Source: Cymodocea nodosa (Eukaryota; Streptophyta; Magnoliopsida; Alismatales; Cymodoceaceae). Taken from it: a stretch of 64,000 nucleotides of DNA. Positions 1 to 12,300 of this stretch are shown piece after piece. The position numbers were made by a program, and so were the translations under genes. The stretch covers positions 21,341,501 through 21,405,500 of the forward strand of contig CM072336.1 in NCBI GenBank assembly GCA_036874045.1, written 5' to 3'. The first letter of the stretch is position 1, and every line of letters starts with the position of its first letter. Below the pieces are notes generated by a model. That model was not told the DNA's origin. It did not search any database and was given only the letters and a program-made list of their open reading frames with translations.

Positions 1-60
1 TTGTGTTCTTCTTCACAACATCTTCTACTCTTTCATTATACTACTTAATCTCGATTAACA

Positions 61-75
61 GGTAGTATGAGAGCC
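61..75 (+). other. Primer binding site of element A
   Basis: GGTAGTATGAGAGCC follows a terminal AACA, which is where a copia 5' LTR should end. It resembles the usual copia PBS TGGTATCAGAGC, complementary to initiator methionine tRNA, with a few changes. Gag starts 42 bases downstream. Confidence 0.7.
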
Positions 76-116
76 GTAAAGATCATTCAAGCTTCCAATT
101 ATAATCATTGACCTTG

Positions 117-272
117 ATGGAGAGTAAGAGCATTCTTTCTTCACTCAATCCATCTATCTTCAACAACGATAATTATCAGAATTGGGCAGTTAGGATGCAA
201 GCATTCCTAAAGGTGAATGATTTATGGGAGGTTGTAGAGGATGAATTTGAGATTCCTCTCCTTCTCAATTGA
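117..272 (+). pseudogene. Copia gag N-terminus, interrupted
   Basis: ATG at 117 opens 51 codons of a copia gag N-terminus with a Y-x-x-W-x-x-x-M core (NYQNWAVRMQAFL), as in the DUF4219/UBN2 type. The frame stops where the solo LTR begins. The matching continuation (KIHKDRKVHKSKTRAMLF and the UBN2 helix region) reappears near 1608-1884, which shows the insertion happened inside gag. Confidence 0.8.
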
Positions 273-1601
273 AAAGAATTGAATACTATATAAGAAGGAG
301 GTGAATTATGTTTTTCAAAAATTAAATGATAATTAAAACTCTAATATAAATAATCTTTAATAATCCTTATTCAAGTATTTTATTTATAGAGTTTCAATCA
401 CAATTTAAAATTCAAATATCTTTTGAAATTCTAAGTGCAATAATTTGACAATCAAAACACACTTTAAGTAATTTACTCTAACTTATAAACAAAAATGCAG
501 AAATTAAAATTTTTCTCCTTGTTCACAAATTTCCTTTTCTTCTATTCTGTAACTCTTCAATGACAGACTTCTTGAATTTTTGATCTTCACTTAAGTTATG
601 AATCTTTGAAGAAAATCTACTTCTCAAAGTTCTTCATGAGTGTAACTTTTCTTTTCTTAGAGATGTCTATTTCCAAGAGAGATAGATGTATGTATCTTAT
701 CAACAAAAATGGTATGCCTTAAATAATCAATAATCAACATATGCATATCTCTTACATTCATCCATAACTTGATCAACATCTAGTCTTCACATCTTCCATT
801 TCAATTTCAAAATTTGAATTATACATGTTCTATTTCTCTGCTTTCTTCTTGAATCATCAATTCTAGATCTTTCAAAAAATTCTTGCAAAATGATCTTTTT
901 CGACCATAATTTTTCATTAAGTGAAATAACTAGACGTTATGTTAATACTAACTAAGCACATAAATAGAATATGAACTTGTAACTCAACGTGATTAACTTA
1001 ACGAGTTTGACATGTGACATACACGTGATACAAATCAAACGTTTAAACAATACTAATTTATCACGGGTAAAAATTAACTTTTTAAGTTTTAATACTAACC
1101 AAATACATTACCTTAGTACTCAAATATGCAACTCATGACATGTAATTATGTTAACTTAGCGAGTTAAACATGTATAACTCATGTAATATAATATAACATT
1201 TGTAAAGTTAAAATTCAACATGTACAAAATGCTAACTCAATAAGTATTACATACAACTCAACGTTTTGTTGTTAACTTAACGAGTTACTCACGTGACCTT
1301 ATAACATAATATTGTATTAACTCAATAAGTTGAACATGATATAAATATATAAAACAAATACATCATGCTTAACCTTATAAAAACATGTTAATTCAACAAC
1401 AAGTTATATAAATATTTGGTATAACTCAACGACATGTTATATAACTTAGCACATATTCAAATCTAATACAGACAAATATATAACTTTAAAACATTTTCTA
1501 TATAAATTGATGTTTTTAATTTAACTTCTTAAATAACAAAATTAATTGATTAAATACGAGTACTTAACATTTTTCATACATCATCAAAACATAATCCTAC
1601 A
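268..1601 (-). mobile_element. Solo SIRE-type LTR nested in element A gag
   Basis: About 1.33 kb between the two gag halves resembles the 3' LTR at 55826-57513: a GGTGAATTRTG segment near its left end, a long AT-rich body with repeated TAACTTAACGAGTT-like motifs (for example 994-1007 and 1273-1286), and an ACATCATCAAAAC tail at the right end. No coding domains, PBS or PPT accompany it, so it looks like a solo LTR left by LTR-LTR recombination. Edges are approximate and I could not identify a clean target-site duplication. Confidence 0.75.
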
Positions 1602-1605
1602 GTGG

Positions 1606-2540
1606 CGTAGTTGAAAATCCACAAAGATAGGAAGGTTCACAAATCCAAGACTAGGGCAATGTTATTTGCATTGATCGTTCCTAGTATTTTTTTCTAGGAT
1701 TATGTCGCTCTCTTCTTTGATGGCTATTTGGACATATTTGCAAAAGGAATATGCAAGTGACGAAAGGGTGAAAGGTATGCAAGTTTTAAACTTAATACAA
1801 GAATTTGAATTGTTACATATGAAAGATGATGACGCTATCAGGTACATTTTTGCAAAATTGATTTCTATAGCAAATGAAGTCTGATTGTTAGGCAATGTCT
1901 TTCTTGATTCTTGAATAGTGGAGAAGATCCTGGTATCTGTACCAGAAAAATATGAGGCAACGATCACTACTTTGGGAAATACAAGAGATTTTTCAAAGAT
2001 TAAGTTGTTAGAATTGATCCATGCCTTAGAAGCTCAAGATCAAAGATGTTTGATGAAAGGAAAATCATTCAAGTAGTAGCATCCACCTTGTAAACATTAC
2101 AAGTGTATCGGTCATCTACCTTGGAAGTGTTGGCGACGTCCTGATGCCTAGTGTACGAAATCTGGTCAATCAGGGCATGAAGCTCTTGTTTGTAAGAAAA
2201 TGCAAAGGAAGCAAGTATCTACTGATTTGTTAGAGATTGTGGATGAAGAAGCTCAATTGTTTGTTGTTACAACATTTTTCCATGAGGTTGATAAGGATAA
2301 TTGGCTTGTTGCTAGTGATTGTATCAATCATATGACCAATAAAAGGGAACTATTTGTGAAGATAGATCCAACTCCAAGGGCGAAGGTTAGAATAGGTGAT
2401 GGTCAGTTGTTAGTAGTTGAAGGAAAGGGAATGATGGCACTTAGTACAAATAATGGCCCTAGACATCTTATTGAGGTAGTTTATGTTCCAAAATTAAATC
2501 AAAATCTTATCAGTGTCGGCCAACTTTTAGAGATTATTGT
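1606..2540 (+). pseudogene. Copia gag C-terminal half, zinc knuckles and protease remnant
   Basis: The frame resumes with UBN2-type gag (SLSSLMAIWTYLQKEYASD, residues such as LLHMKDDDAIRYIF), then Cys/His knuckles (CKHYKCIGH and CTKSGQSGH) and the protease core WLVASDCINHMT with downstream NLISVGQLL. The catalytic D-S-G triad is replaced by ASD. Several in-frame stops are present. This is a non-functional gag-protease remnant. Confidence 0.8.
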
Positions 2541-2689
2541 TTATTTCGTTATTTGAGAATAACTGCTACTTCATTTTTTATCCAAATAGAAGACCATTAT
2601 TTAAATTTAAAATGAAAGGGCGTAGTTTTCATTTAGACACTAACGTAGACCATCTACAAGCTCATCCAACTCCAGAAGACAATTTCATG

Positions 2690-5157
2690 ATATGGCACAA
2701 AAGGTTCGATCATTGCAATTTTGAAAGGATGACTAAACTAAATCAATTTAAAATGTGTGATGGGATTACCTTCTCTGTCTGCACCAAATATAGTCTGCAA
2801 TACTTGTACCTTAGGCAAAATGTGTAGAAGGGGTTTTAATTCTTCAAGTTGGAGAGCAAGTAAAAAACTTCAGCTGATTTATACTGACATTGTAGGACTT
2901 ATGTCTGAAACTTCATTAAATGGTAATCTTTATTACCTTTTATTTATAGACGATTTATACCTGCATGGTCTGGATCTATTTTTTAAAGGTAAAGTCTAAA
3001 ATGCTTCATATCTTTAAGATTTTTAAAAGTCTTGTTAAGAATCAGTTAAACCAATGTATTCAAACTCTTCCATCAAATAATGGTGGTGAATTTGTTAATA
3101 TCGAGTTTAGCAAATATTGTGAAGAAGCTGGTATTCAAAGGCAATTAACCACACCGTATGCTCCACAATAAAATGGAGTGTGTGAGCATAGGAATAGGTC
3201 TATACTAGATATGGCACGATGTCTTTTGCTTGAAAAGAATTTACCAAAAGTGCTTTGGGCTTAGGCTTGCAATACAGCCTTTTATATTTACAAAACTTAC
3301 TCCCCACATCCACACCTTGGATAAGATAACACCTTATGAAGCTTGTCATGATCAAAAACCAAGTGTCCATCATTTGAGGATTTTTGGTTCTATTTGTTAT
3401 ACTTATGTACCAAGGACTTTTCAATCCAAATTAGATTCTAGAGCAACAGTTGAAGTATTTGTTGGCTATAGTCAGAATTCCAAAGCTTATAGAGTCTTTC
3501 AACTACAACACAGGAAAATTATACTCTTAACTGATATTAAATTTGATGAATCAAAAATCTGGAATTGGGAAACTTCTGCAACTAATGATGTTGAATTACT
3601 TGTTATTCTTACTTATCAAAATCTACATCCATTCTAATGTTGTGCTCCTGTACAAGGAACAAGATCAATTGAATATATTTACAATCATTCTAATGTTGCT
3701 GAAATTGAGTTAGTGTTAGTCGAGAAAGCAGTTAATGATGATCCCAATTGGAAGCAAACAATGGAGACTGAAATCGCCTCAATAGAGTAATCTAGAACAT
3801 GGCAGTTGATAGATCCTCCAATTGATCACAAAATTCTTGGTGTGAAATGGGTTTTTAGAGTCAAGAAAAATGCAGATGGTACTCTACAAAAGTACAAAGT
3901 CAAAAGCTTGTAATCAAAGGTTACGCATAGGAATTTGGTGTAGACTATATAGATACCTTTACTCCTGTGGCAAGGTTTTGGTATTATAAGACTAATTCTA
4001 GCATTAGCTACACAAAATCACTAGAAATTATATCATCTTAATATCAAATCCACTTTTCTAAATGAGGATTTGACTGAGAGGGTGTATGCTCAACAGCTAG
4101 ATGGATTTGTCATGCAAGATCAAGGTAGAAAAGTATATTTATTGAAAAATACCCTTTATGGGTTGAAACGAACTCCAAGAACTTGGTATAACTAGATTGA
4201 TCAATATTTGTTGGCAAGTGGTTTTCTTAGAAGTGAATTAGAGGCAACTCTATATGTTAAGTCTCAAAATGAAAAGATTTTAATTATTTCCTTATATGTG
4301 GATGACTTGTTAATAATTGAGAATAATGAAATGCTTCCCAAAAGTTTTAAGTAAGATATCATGTGTAAGTAAGTTTCAGATGTTTGATCTAGGTCTAATG
4401 ACTTATTTTCTTGGGACGAAGATACATCAATCTGAGAAATCTATTCTTATTTCTCAATGTAAATATGCAAAGAAATTATTGAAAAAATTTCAAATGCAAG
4501 ACAATCGTCTAGTGTCAACTCCTACGACATATAAGGAAAAATTGTCAAAGGTTACCACTACTAACAAAGTTGACAAAACATTATACAGAAACATGGTAGG
4601 TTCAATCACGTTTTTGAGTACCACTTGACCTGATCTTGTTTTTGCAGTTGGAGTATTATCTTGTTTTATGCACTGTCCACATCAAGTTCACTTGATTGCA
4701 ACAAAACGAGTACTTAGATACATTAAGGATGCTTCAAACTTTGGTTTGAAGTATGAAGTTGCAGACTCCTCAGTATTATGCAATTATTCTGATAGTGATT
4801 TGGCTAGATCTATTGGTGATTGTCACAGTACTTCAAGATATGGCTTTTATCTAAGGGAAAATCTTTTTCATGGAGCTCAAGAAAACATGATTTTGTGGCA
4901 CAATCCACTATTGAAGTTGAACTGGTGGTCGCCAATGCTACAGCAAACCATACTATTTGGATCAGAAAACTTTTGATTAATTTGCAGATGGAATAAATGG
5001 ATTCAACAACTTTTGTTGATAATCAAGCCATACTTGCTATCTCAAAAAATTCAATTATTCATGAGCGTACAAAACATTTTAATATAAAGTTATTTTCTCT
5101 TAGAGAATTCCAAAATTTGCATGCCTTCCTCTTTGTACGTAGATGTGCTCCTCTTTA
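2690..5157 (+). pseudogene. Copia integrase, reverse transcriptase and RNase H remnant
   Basis: GAG-pre-integrase (MIWHKRFDHCNFERM) is followed in shifted frames by integrase (NGGEF, TTPYAPQ-stop-NGVCEHRN), RT (WVFRVKKNADG, YVDDLLI, MFDLGLMTYFLG) and RNase H (LATKRVLRYIKDASNFGLKYE, CNYSDSDLA). The APQ-stop-NGV stop falls where copia integrases have Gln, consistent with CAA to TAA. The second catalytic Asp of integrase is Asn. The pieces span a normal pol length but cannot encode a working polyprotein. Confidence 0.85.
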
Positions 5158-5159
5158 AT

Positions 5160-5201
5160 TATTATTATTATTGTTATTGCTTGTTGTTTTTGTTATTGTT
5201 C

Positions 5202-5240
<39 letters not shown>
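5160..5240. repeat. ATT/TTA microsatellite
   Basis: An imperfect run of ATT triplets begins right after the last recognisable RNase H codons of element A, where the polypurine tract and 3' LTR would be expected. It may mark the truncation point. Confidence 0.85.
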
Positions 5241-5961
5241 GAAATAACATAATTTTATTAGAAATAAAGTAAAAATTACATGAAAGATAAGATTAAAAAA
5301 TTAACTTAAAAGTTTTGATCATATTACCAAATAATGCATTAGTTAGAAGAGACGAATTAATTAGTACCAAAAAAATTACAAAATGAGGATAAACATAAAA
5401 TTACTTAGCTAGAAATTGTAAGAAAAAATTTAAATTTATATAATTTAACTTTAAGATATAATAATAGATAGAAATACTTGAAAGAAAAAAAAAATTAAAG
5501 TGAAATTATAAGTCAAAATGTTGATGTTATTGATATTATTGTGTAAATACATACATACATACATACATATGTCATTTTTCTTTTTAAATTTCGGATCACG
5601 ATCTGTTAAAATCCATGGTATCAGGAACGCGCTCACTGTGATTTCTGATAACATGAGAGAAGAAAAAAAATGGGTGGAATGGTTTGCAAAAGAAATGTCA
5701 GGCTTTCATTTCACAGATTTCATCACCACATATCTTTAGTTCTCACCAGCAATTCCTCACAAGATCACAGGGTGATGAACTGGCAGCAATAAGGTAAAGA
5801 TGTCTCGGCTGAAACATTTCTGTTTCCTTCAGAAGCATCTCCATATTCTAAATCCCAAACACATGATTGAAGTTGAAATGCGCATGCATTGTGCTCTCCA
5901 TCGAAGATACGCCCCCCCCCGTCTTCTGTGTGTTGGCAAGCAACAGGAAGAGTCTTCGGAA
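5241..5961. other. Intergenic stretch downstream of the ENOD93-like gene
   Basis: This AT-rich sequence contains a short CATA repeat near 5550-5570 and a run of C residues near 5910-5920. The part adjoining 5961 should include the 3' untranslated region of the minus-strand ENOD93-like gene. Short ORFs here show no recognisable protein and look incidental. Confidence 0.5.
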
Positions 5962-7919
5962 TCATGAAGGTTTATCGTACCTGGAAAACGAGTTCTCCTT
6001 GGCTTTCTCCAAAATGACTTTATCAGCAGATATCCAGAAGCCAGCAACGCAAGCTGCACAGGTATCATCCAGGATGATGAATATCATGGCGTTTCAAGTG
6101 ATCTTGTGAGTGAGATGCAGGAGATATCTCAAAATCTGACAAGCTTACTTGAAAACAAAAGAAAGACACTTACTGGATGGAAAGAGTCAAAACTATAGCT
6201 TTACCTTTGTTTCGATTAAATGTGGTTGATAGTAAATATGAAATTCCAACATAAAACTAATTAACCATAAGTACAGAAATTCATCATTGTATAAGTTCAA
6301 GTTCTTTCCTACATCTATCGATATAAGATTATTTAACACACTTTCTCACTTCTAACTTAATGCTTATGAGTGTCTTTTTATAGATAGACGTACCTGAGTG
6401 TGTTCTAATAACATGTAAAATTCTAATTCAAAATCGATTGATTATGAATAGGAAATCTAACTATCGACACCCCACTTTAAAGCCAAAGATTAGCTGATGC
6501 CGGTTCATTATATAAACTCAAGTTCTTCCCTACATCTACCGATGTAAGATTATTCAACAATAACAAGGCCGAAAATTCTACAACCATCATCAAATCTGAA
6601 TTTGGTATCATCGGCAATCTTGAAGCGAGCATTTGCCAACAAGTAGTAAAGCACAAGCAATGGTAACATCAAAAGAAGGGAAAAAGGTGTTCACCACCAA
6701 GTGAAACACAAATCAAGATTGATCTCACAATACCTGATGATATGAGCAGCGTCTGAGCAGTGTAATTAAGATTAGCTTTGGCCCACGGAATCGTACGGCA
6801 ACCAACCAGCTGAGCAAACAGATTAAAAATATCGCTTAGAAGCATGGGATTGAGATTTGGAATGAAACATAGCTTCATTCTTACTCGAAAGGAGAGTCCA
6901 TATGGAATTAAGAAAGAAGGAATGAAGAAGCCTTTTATCATTTCTAATAAACCTAAGCAATTCAAGACCTTAGCATTGGCTCTACCAATACATTGGTTTG
7001 TTTCCTTATTGAAATTAATTCCAGCAAAATAGTAGCGAGCGTCCTTCATTCGACATTTCCCTCCGAGTGAGAAACATTAAACTTTCCAGAATGTATTGAA
7101 ACAAATAAGAAGATGACCTGGGGAACTCACCACCGGCACTGAAGCAACCAACCCTGCAATGATGGCACTCTTGCTCCCAGCTATGGCTGCATCTGCAAAT
7201 AAAAGGGATTCAAGTCGTATGGCACCGAGTGTTAAAATTCCGGACTTCAAATTAGGTTCCAGAAAAACTGTTATGCTTAGCTCATGCCAGTCCAGGATAC
7301 TTGAGGGCAGCGACAATAACAAAAAAAAAAAAAAGCGTTCCACATTGGTGATAGAATACAAATCAGACGGACTAAGTTGTATACTCCATTATAGGCATAC
7401 GAAACATAGGATAGTAAGAAAAACCATGTTTCAGGATTGACTGAACCAAACAAACAAACATCAATTCAAACCACAAAATGCATTCTTCAATGATGGTTAT
7501 ACAAGAATATTGTCTCATATTCAAAAGGTATCGGATAATAACAATGAAGAATATCGAACGGAAGATTATGAAAAACATGGCCGGTCCATTTCTTCTTAAA
7601 CAGAACGAAAGGGGGTGAAATGATGAACCAGAAATAATCACAAAGCCAGAAAGAAACAGATTTAAGAATCAACATTCCCGAAGAAAACAGAAAAATCCCA
7701 AAAACGCAGATTTCCAGATGATTCCCTGAAAAATCGGAACAGATGGATGGAAACTAGAGAAGCTGAAACAGAAAAAGGACAAACCACAGGTAGATGGTAT
7801 TTGCTCTCACCTCGGACCGTGCTTTTGTTCTCTGAGCTTTTGGGTTCGTGTGGGGAATCGATTCGAACCGATTTCCTTCTGCTCACCCACGCATCTCTGA
7901 TTTCGGCCGGAACACCCAT
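5962..7919 (-). CDS. Early nodulin-93-like small membrane protein
   Basis: Four exons assemble to 339 nt (112 aa): 7919-7811, 7192-7131, 6809-6734 and 6053-5962, all with GT donors and AG acceptors and matching phases. The start is the ATG opening MGVPAEIRDAWVSRR, a typical start for the ENOD93 family; an in-frame upstream Met is less likely. The core is recognisable: AAIAGSKSAIIAGLVASVPV (38-57), a first membrane segment; LVGCRTIPWAKANLNYTAQT (58-77), the family signature; then a second hydrophobic segment and ISADKVILEKAKENS near the C-terminus. ENOD93 proteins are about 100-115 aa with two predicted membrane segments; their biochemical role is not settled, and despite the name they occur in non-nodulating plants. 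Introns are 618, 321 and 680 bp. Exon assignment comes from the sequence; family identity from conserved motifs. Confidence 0.9.
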
Positions 7920-9326
7920 TCTTCCCGAATCCTGATCAAGCTTGGATTCCGAGTGAAGCATCTCGATTTTGTCAATACATAATATGTAGTTTGATGGTCG
8001 ACGGCGACCGTGATCGTGACCGTTGATTCTTCCATTGCGTAGGTGAATCCTGACCGATGGATCTCTATATTCAAGATAATCTGTGGGCTGCCACCGGTTT
8101 GTCGATTCGATTCCCTCGCAAAATCAAGAAATAGGCTGAATGTTTTTATAATTAAAAAAACGTAAATGTAAGTATCATAACATCTTTTATGGTGATTTTT
8201 CAAAACTGATTTATCGAATTAATTTTTATTCCCAAAAATTCTGCAAATACGCCAGAATGCTTCCGATGGCATCACTTTCACGACTAATATTATAAAATAA
8301 TATATTAAAATTAAATTCAATATATCATTTTTAAACACTCATAACAAAAATACCAAAAACACCTAAAAAAAAAAACCTCTTTATCATTATCATATTATCT
8401 TAAATAACCTTCAAAGCTTAAAATATTATAACATACCTTTTTGTTAAAACACACTACTTATCATGGCTCATTTTTTTTGTTGGCCACAGGTACATCGCAA
8501 CCATGATTTTAATTCTTCAAAAAATATCTACGATAAATCACAATACAAATGGTGCACAAACTACTTCCAACTTCTTAATGGGTATAAAGTATAAAAATAA
8601 AAAAAAATTTATAGGGTACGCATTTTCTGATTTTATTATTCTATAATTATCGGCTACTTTCTCTTATATTTTGAATTTTATTTTCAAGAAAGTAAATATC
8701 TGGATTGATCGTGTCAGGTCATCCTCGCAAGTATTTCGAATTAATGCAAAGATGAGTCCTTTTAATTTCTCTGAATAATTCATTGGGAAAATATGCCTTC
8801 ATGAAATTAATGTTGGATTTCTATGGCTTGAAATAATGTTACAATGATAATTTATAACAGCAACGTATATAGATTTGCAAAAAATAACATGGTAATAAAA
8901 GTAGGAATTCACGAAAGGTAAAATCAATTTGTGAAAATAATATAAGGGAATATGTGATAATAGATTTATAAAAGTAACATAATCATATTTACGATATTAA
9001 TTAGTAAATGTAACAGGGACATATAAAATGACAGAAGAAAAAGTACCAGGGCATGTATTATATATATTATGAAAAATTACATATAAATAACGGTATACCA
9101 TAGGCACATTATAGTACAGAATATATTAGAATACAAAAGGAAAAACCAGAAATTAAAAGGTAGATATAGTCATATAGTATAGTAGTAGCAAAGTATAAAA
9201 TACAAGTATATATACAAACTAGATGGACCTCTGCAAGCAGTATGAAAAAGCACTACGACCTCAAACAGGAGTGAGTCTGCATTTGTTGCCTGCAAACATG
9301 AAGAAAACAGGAAAATCTTGAGGAGA
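7920..9326. other. Intergenic, promoter side of the ENOD93-like gene
   Basis: Bases 7920-8120 are relatively GC-rich and should hold the 5' untranslated region and proximal promoter of the minus-strand ENOD93-like gene. From about 8150 to 9240 the sequence is AT-rich with no recognisable gene. The last 80 bases or so before 9327 are probably 3' untranslated sequence of the AMP1-like gene. Confidence 0.5.
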
Positions 9327-12300
9327 TCAGGAGAAGAACTCCCCAGCGAGGACTAGAGCTGCCTGGCTCACGGCTCTAGCAACCCTCCATATTTCGTGTT
9401 GGGCAGATAGCCAGGAATCCGTGGTGCTTCTGCTCTTTGCAATCCTCACACAATCATCTATCCCAGGAAAAGATTTTGAGCTATAATCATCCTGTTCTGA
9501 TGGACCATAGACCTGCAGAGATCAAAGTAGCTGTTTTGGTTGAGGATGGAATAATCATAGATCATGCATGACGTCTGTCTGTTGACGGTGGTGACTTCCA
9601 CAGTGACCAAGGAAGCCCCATTATAAATAACAATAACTTGCAAGTAGCAAAGGGGCGCTCAAGCAAAATATGAGCTTCTACGTACCAAATGCTTGTACCA
9701 GGTTCGCCCAAGGAGACCATCTTGATTTGTAAAAGCCCGTTCAGCCATCATCAACCTGTCATTCAGCTCTCGAACTTTGAGTGGATCCTTCCTACTCCAC
9801 CTTGACAGACGAGAATTTGTTTCTAATGCCTGAAAGTATTGTTATTCATTATTTATTTATCTTTAAGTTTTACTCAAGATCTATTTTGATTGAAGGAAAG
9901 AAAACAAAGAGGCACCTTTATGTCGTTCTTGATTTTTTTGGCTGCCTTCTTAAGCTCTTCAATGGATCTATATATGGGTTTCAAGCTTAGAGGTGTACCA
10001 GACAAGTCATCTTTCAAGTTTTCCACCTTTGCCTATTCAAAAAGAAAATCAGTACACAATGATACACAAAAGGTCTCCAGTGGTAGCTTCACTTTGTCAA
10101 AACAACAGACTAGACCTAGTGATTACAGATAAAATTATCAGATCTCTAGTGATTACAGTATAAGATTAGTCACTAAATACTTTTCAACTAAAAAAAAATG
10201 ATAATCCCAATACATGAAGCTTCCACCAATGTGATGTCTAAGAAGAGTCTAATTATATGCAACCTTACTTACATCCATATCGATCTTCCTCCCACTAAGC
10301 TGAAGCGGTTGGCCAAACATGCTCAGGTTGATCAAAGATTTCGACTTGCAAAACAACAGACTAGACCTACTGAATTTTGATCAATCAGGTCTCATTTGAT
10401 ACTTAAATCAGAGAAGTGTAATATGTGAAGGGGTTTCTAGTTGGTAGTTGGCAACCAACAAATCTCGCTTGGCTGCATAGCTCTATGGTGGCAAGTGGAC
10501 ATATGGGAGATATGTTAGCTAACAACCACATTGGCAGCACGTGCTAATCATATTATACAAACTAATACCACATCACCTGATGTAATAGAGTTGATTTGTT
10601 TGCTTGGCGTACTCAACCTGGTTAGCTGCAAATCATCCCAACCAGACCACCCATACTGCTGATAGGGGTTGTATGAGCTATACTAAGGTGGCCTGGCTAA
10701 TCACCCTACATCTAGAGTCCCCCACTTTTCACTTGTAGATCATTAAGGTGGGAAGCAGATTTATAAGAAAATCTCTTTATAGCAATAGCGGTAATGATGG
10801 TCTTGCCCCATTTGTCATGACGATCACATTGTGTTAGTTGATACAATTGCTTCATAGGTAATCATGCTATATTACGAGCATCACTTCGTATTACATGCCA
10901 GCAGCTCTATAAATAAGTGGGTATGGGGGAGGCTATTCCCATCCATCTAGCAACCTCCAATAGTTAGAGACTTCCCATGCTTTCCCTCCATTGAGCAGGC
11001 CAAATCGATTGAGCAGGCCGAATAGCTTTTCAACCAATCACTCAAACAACCAACCATTGTTAATGGCTAGTAAGGGAAGCGACCCATCCTCCTCTGGTGA
11101 AGGAGAGCTATTTAGCAAGTGTCTCATCTGATGACCAAGTAGGGGTCATCCATGTCCAGGGACAAGGCAGAGGGTGAGGAGATGGAGATGATGAGGATGA
11201 TAGGGTATGAAGGTTTCGTAATGCCTTTATGAAGATGAACGACCACACAAGCAAATTAGAAGTTGTGCAAGAACCTCTTGTCATACAAAGCCCCTTTCAA
11301 CTAGTCAAGGGAAAGTCTCAACCTGCCTGATTGGTATGGCTAGTTGCTAAGCTCAATCAAGCAAGTCAACAATATGCCCTACAATCGATTCTACCTTTGC
11401 TGATTGATCAAAAGGAGGCAATGTGTGTGCATACCCAACGACTTCACCATGCTTGAGGCACTCATCAAGGGAAGGTTGCATATCCTGCCTTATGGCATGT
11501 CCGTCGATGTCTACCATCACAACATCATAGAAACCCAACTTTTGTTAGGGATTTGATTGATGCAATTTTGATAACAACAAAATCTATTATGATTTGTGAA
11601 TGTAATAATGTAAACAAATGATCTTATGTGTATATATAAGTTATTATAAGCGAAAGTACAAAAGAAGTGAAGATGACTAAACTTAGAAAGATGCAAGAAA
11701 TTTGGAGAAATTAACAAGACTCAAAACTCACACTTCAAATATTTAAGTGTCCATATTTGTAATAATTGATGTAATTTTCTTTTTATTAAGACTTACGTCA
11801 AAATGTAAATTCCCAAGAAGTTCTCATCCACACGCACACTAAGTTTTTTCACTTATTTTATATCTTAACATGACACATCGAATACACACATCATATTCAT
11901 ATTGTTGGAACATAAGAAATAGGTGGAAGTTATAATCTTCATTCATAAGCAAACAATACCTCTATTTAAAGAGACTACAAAGAAGGAACAAACATTACTA
12001 ATAACAATGTGAGACTAAACGTACTTACAATACAATATTCTAATACATTATTTTCTCTAACACTCCCTTCAAGTTGGAGTATCTAACTTGTAACAGACTC
12101 ATACATAGGCAAATTAGAATAAAATAAACAATGAGATACATAATAGACAAATATAACTGGAAGTAGAAGCAATATTGTGCAAGCAAGAAAAATGGTAAAT
12201 ACTTTGTTTGACCACACTAAAAACAAGTGTAAATACTAATATGTTGCCAACATGTTAACTATCCGTACACCTATTTCTATAATACAAACATCATTAGTGT

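Larger units (their letters stand above)
1..5157 (+). mobile_element. Decayed Ty1/copia retrotransposon (element A)
   Basis: The copia order PBS, gag, protease, integrase, reverse transcriptase and RNase H can be followed on the plus strand through many stops and frameshifts. Gag opens at 117, is split by a solo LTR (268-1601) and resumes near 1606. Two zinc-knuckle-like Cys/His clusters lie near 2088-2200 and the protease region near 2290-2540. Integrase fragments cover 2690-3300, the YVDD reverse transcriptase motif is near 4300, and RNase H ends near 5155. The protease D-S/T-G motif reads as ASD, and the integrase DNGGEF motif reads NNGGEF, so both activities are lost. The 5' LTR lies mostly left of the window. 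No 3' LTR is visible, because the element runs into an ATT microsatellite. Family assignment is confident, lineage is not. Confidence 0.9.

Noticed and set aside
5518-5739. Plus-strand ORF of 73 codons with SRSVKIHGIRNALTVISDNM
   Set aside because: It lies in the 3' flank of the ENOD93-like gene, lacks recognisable homology and begins inside a CATA repeat.
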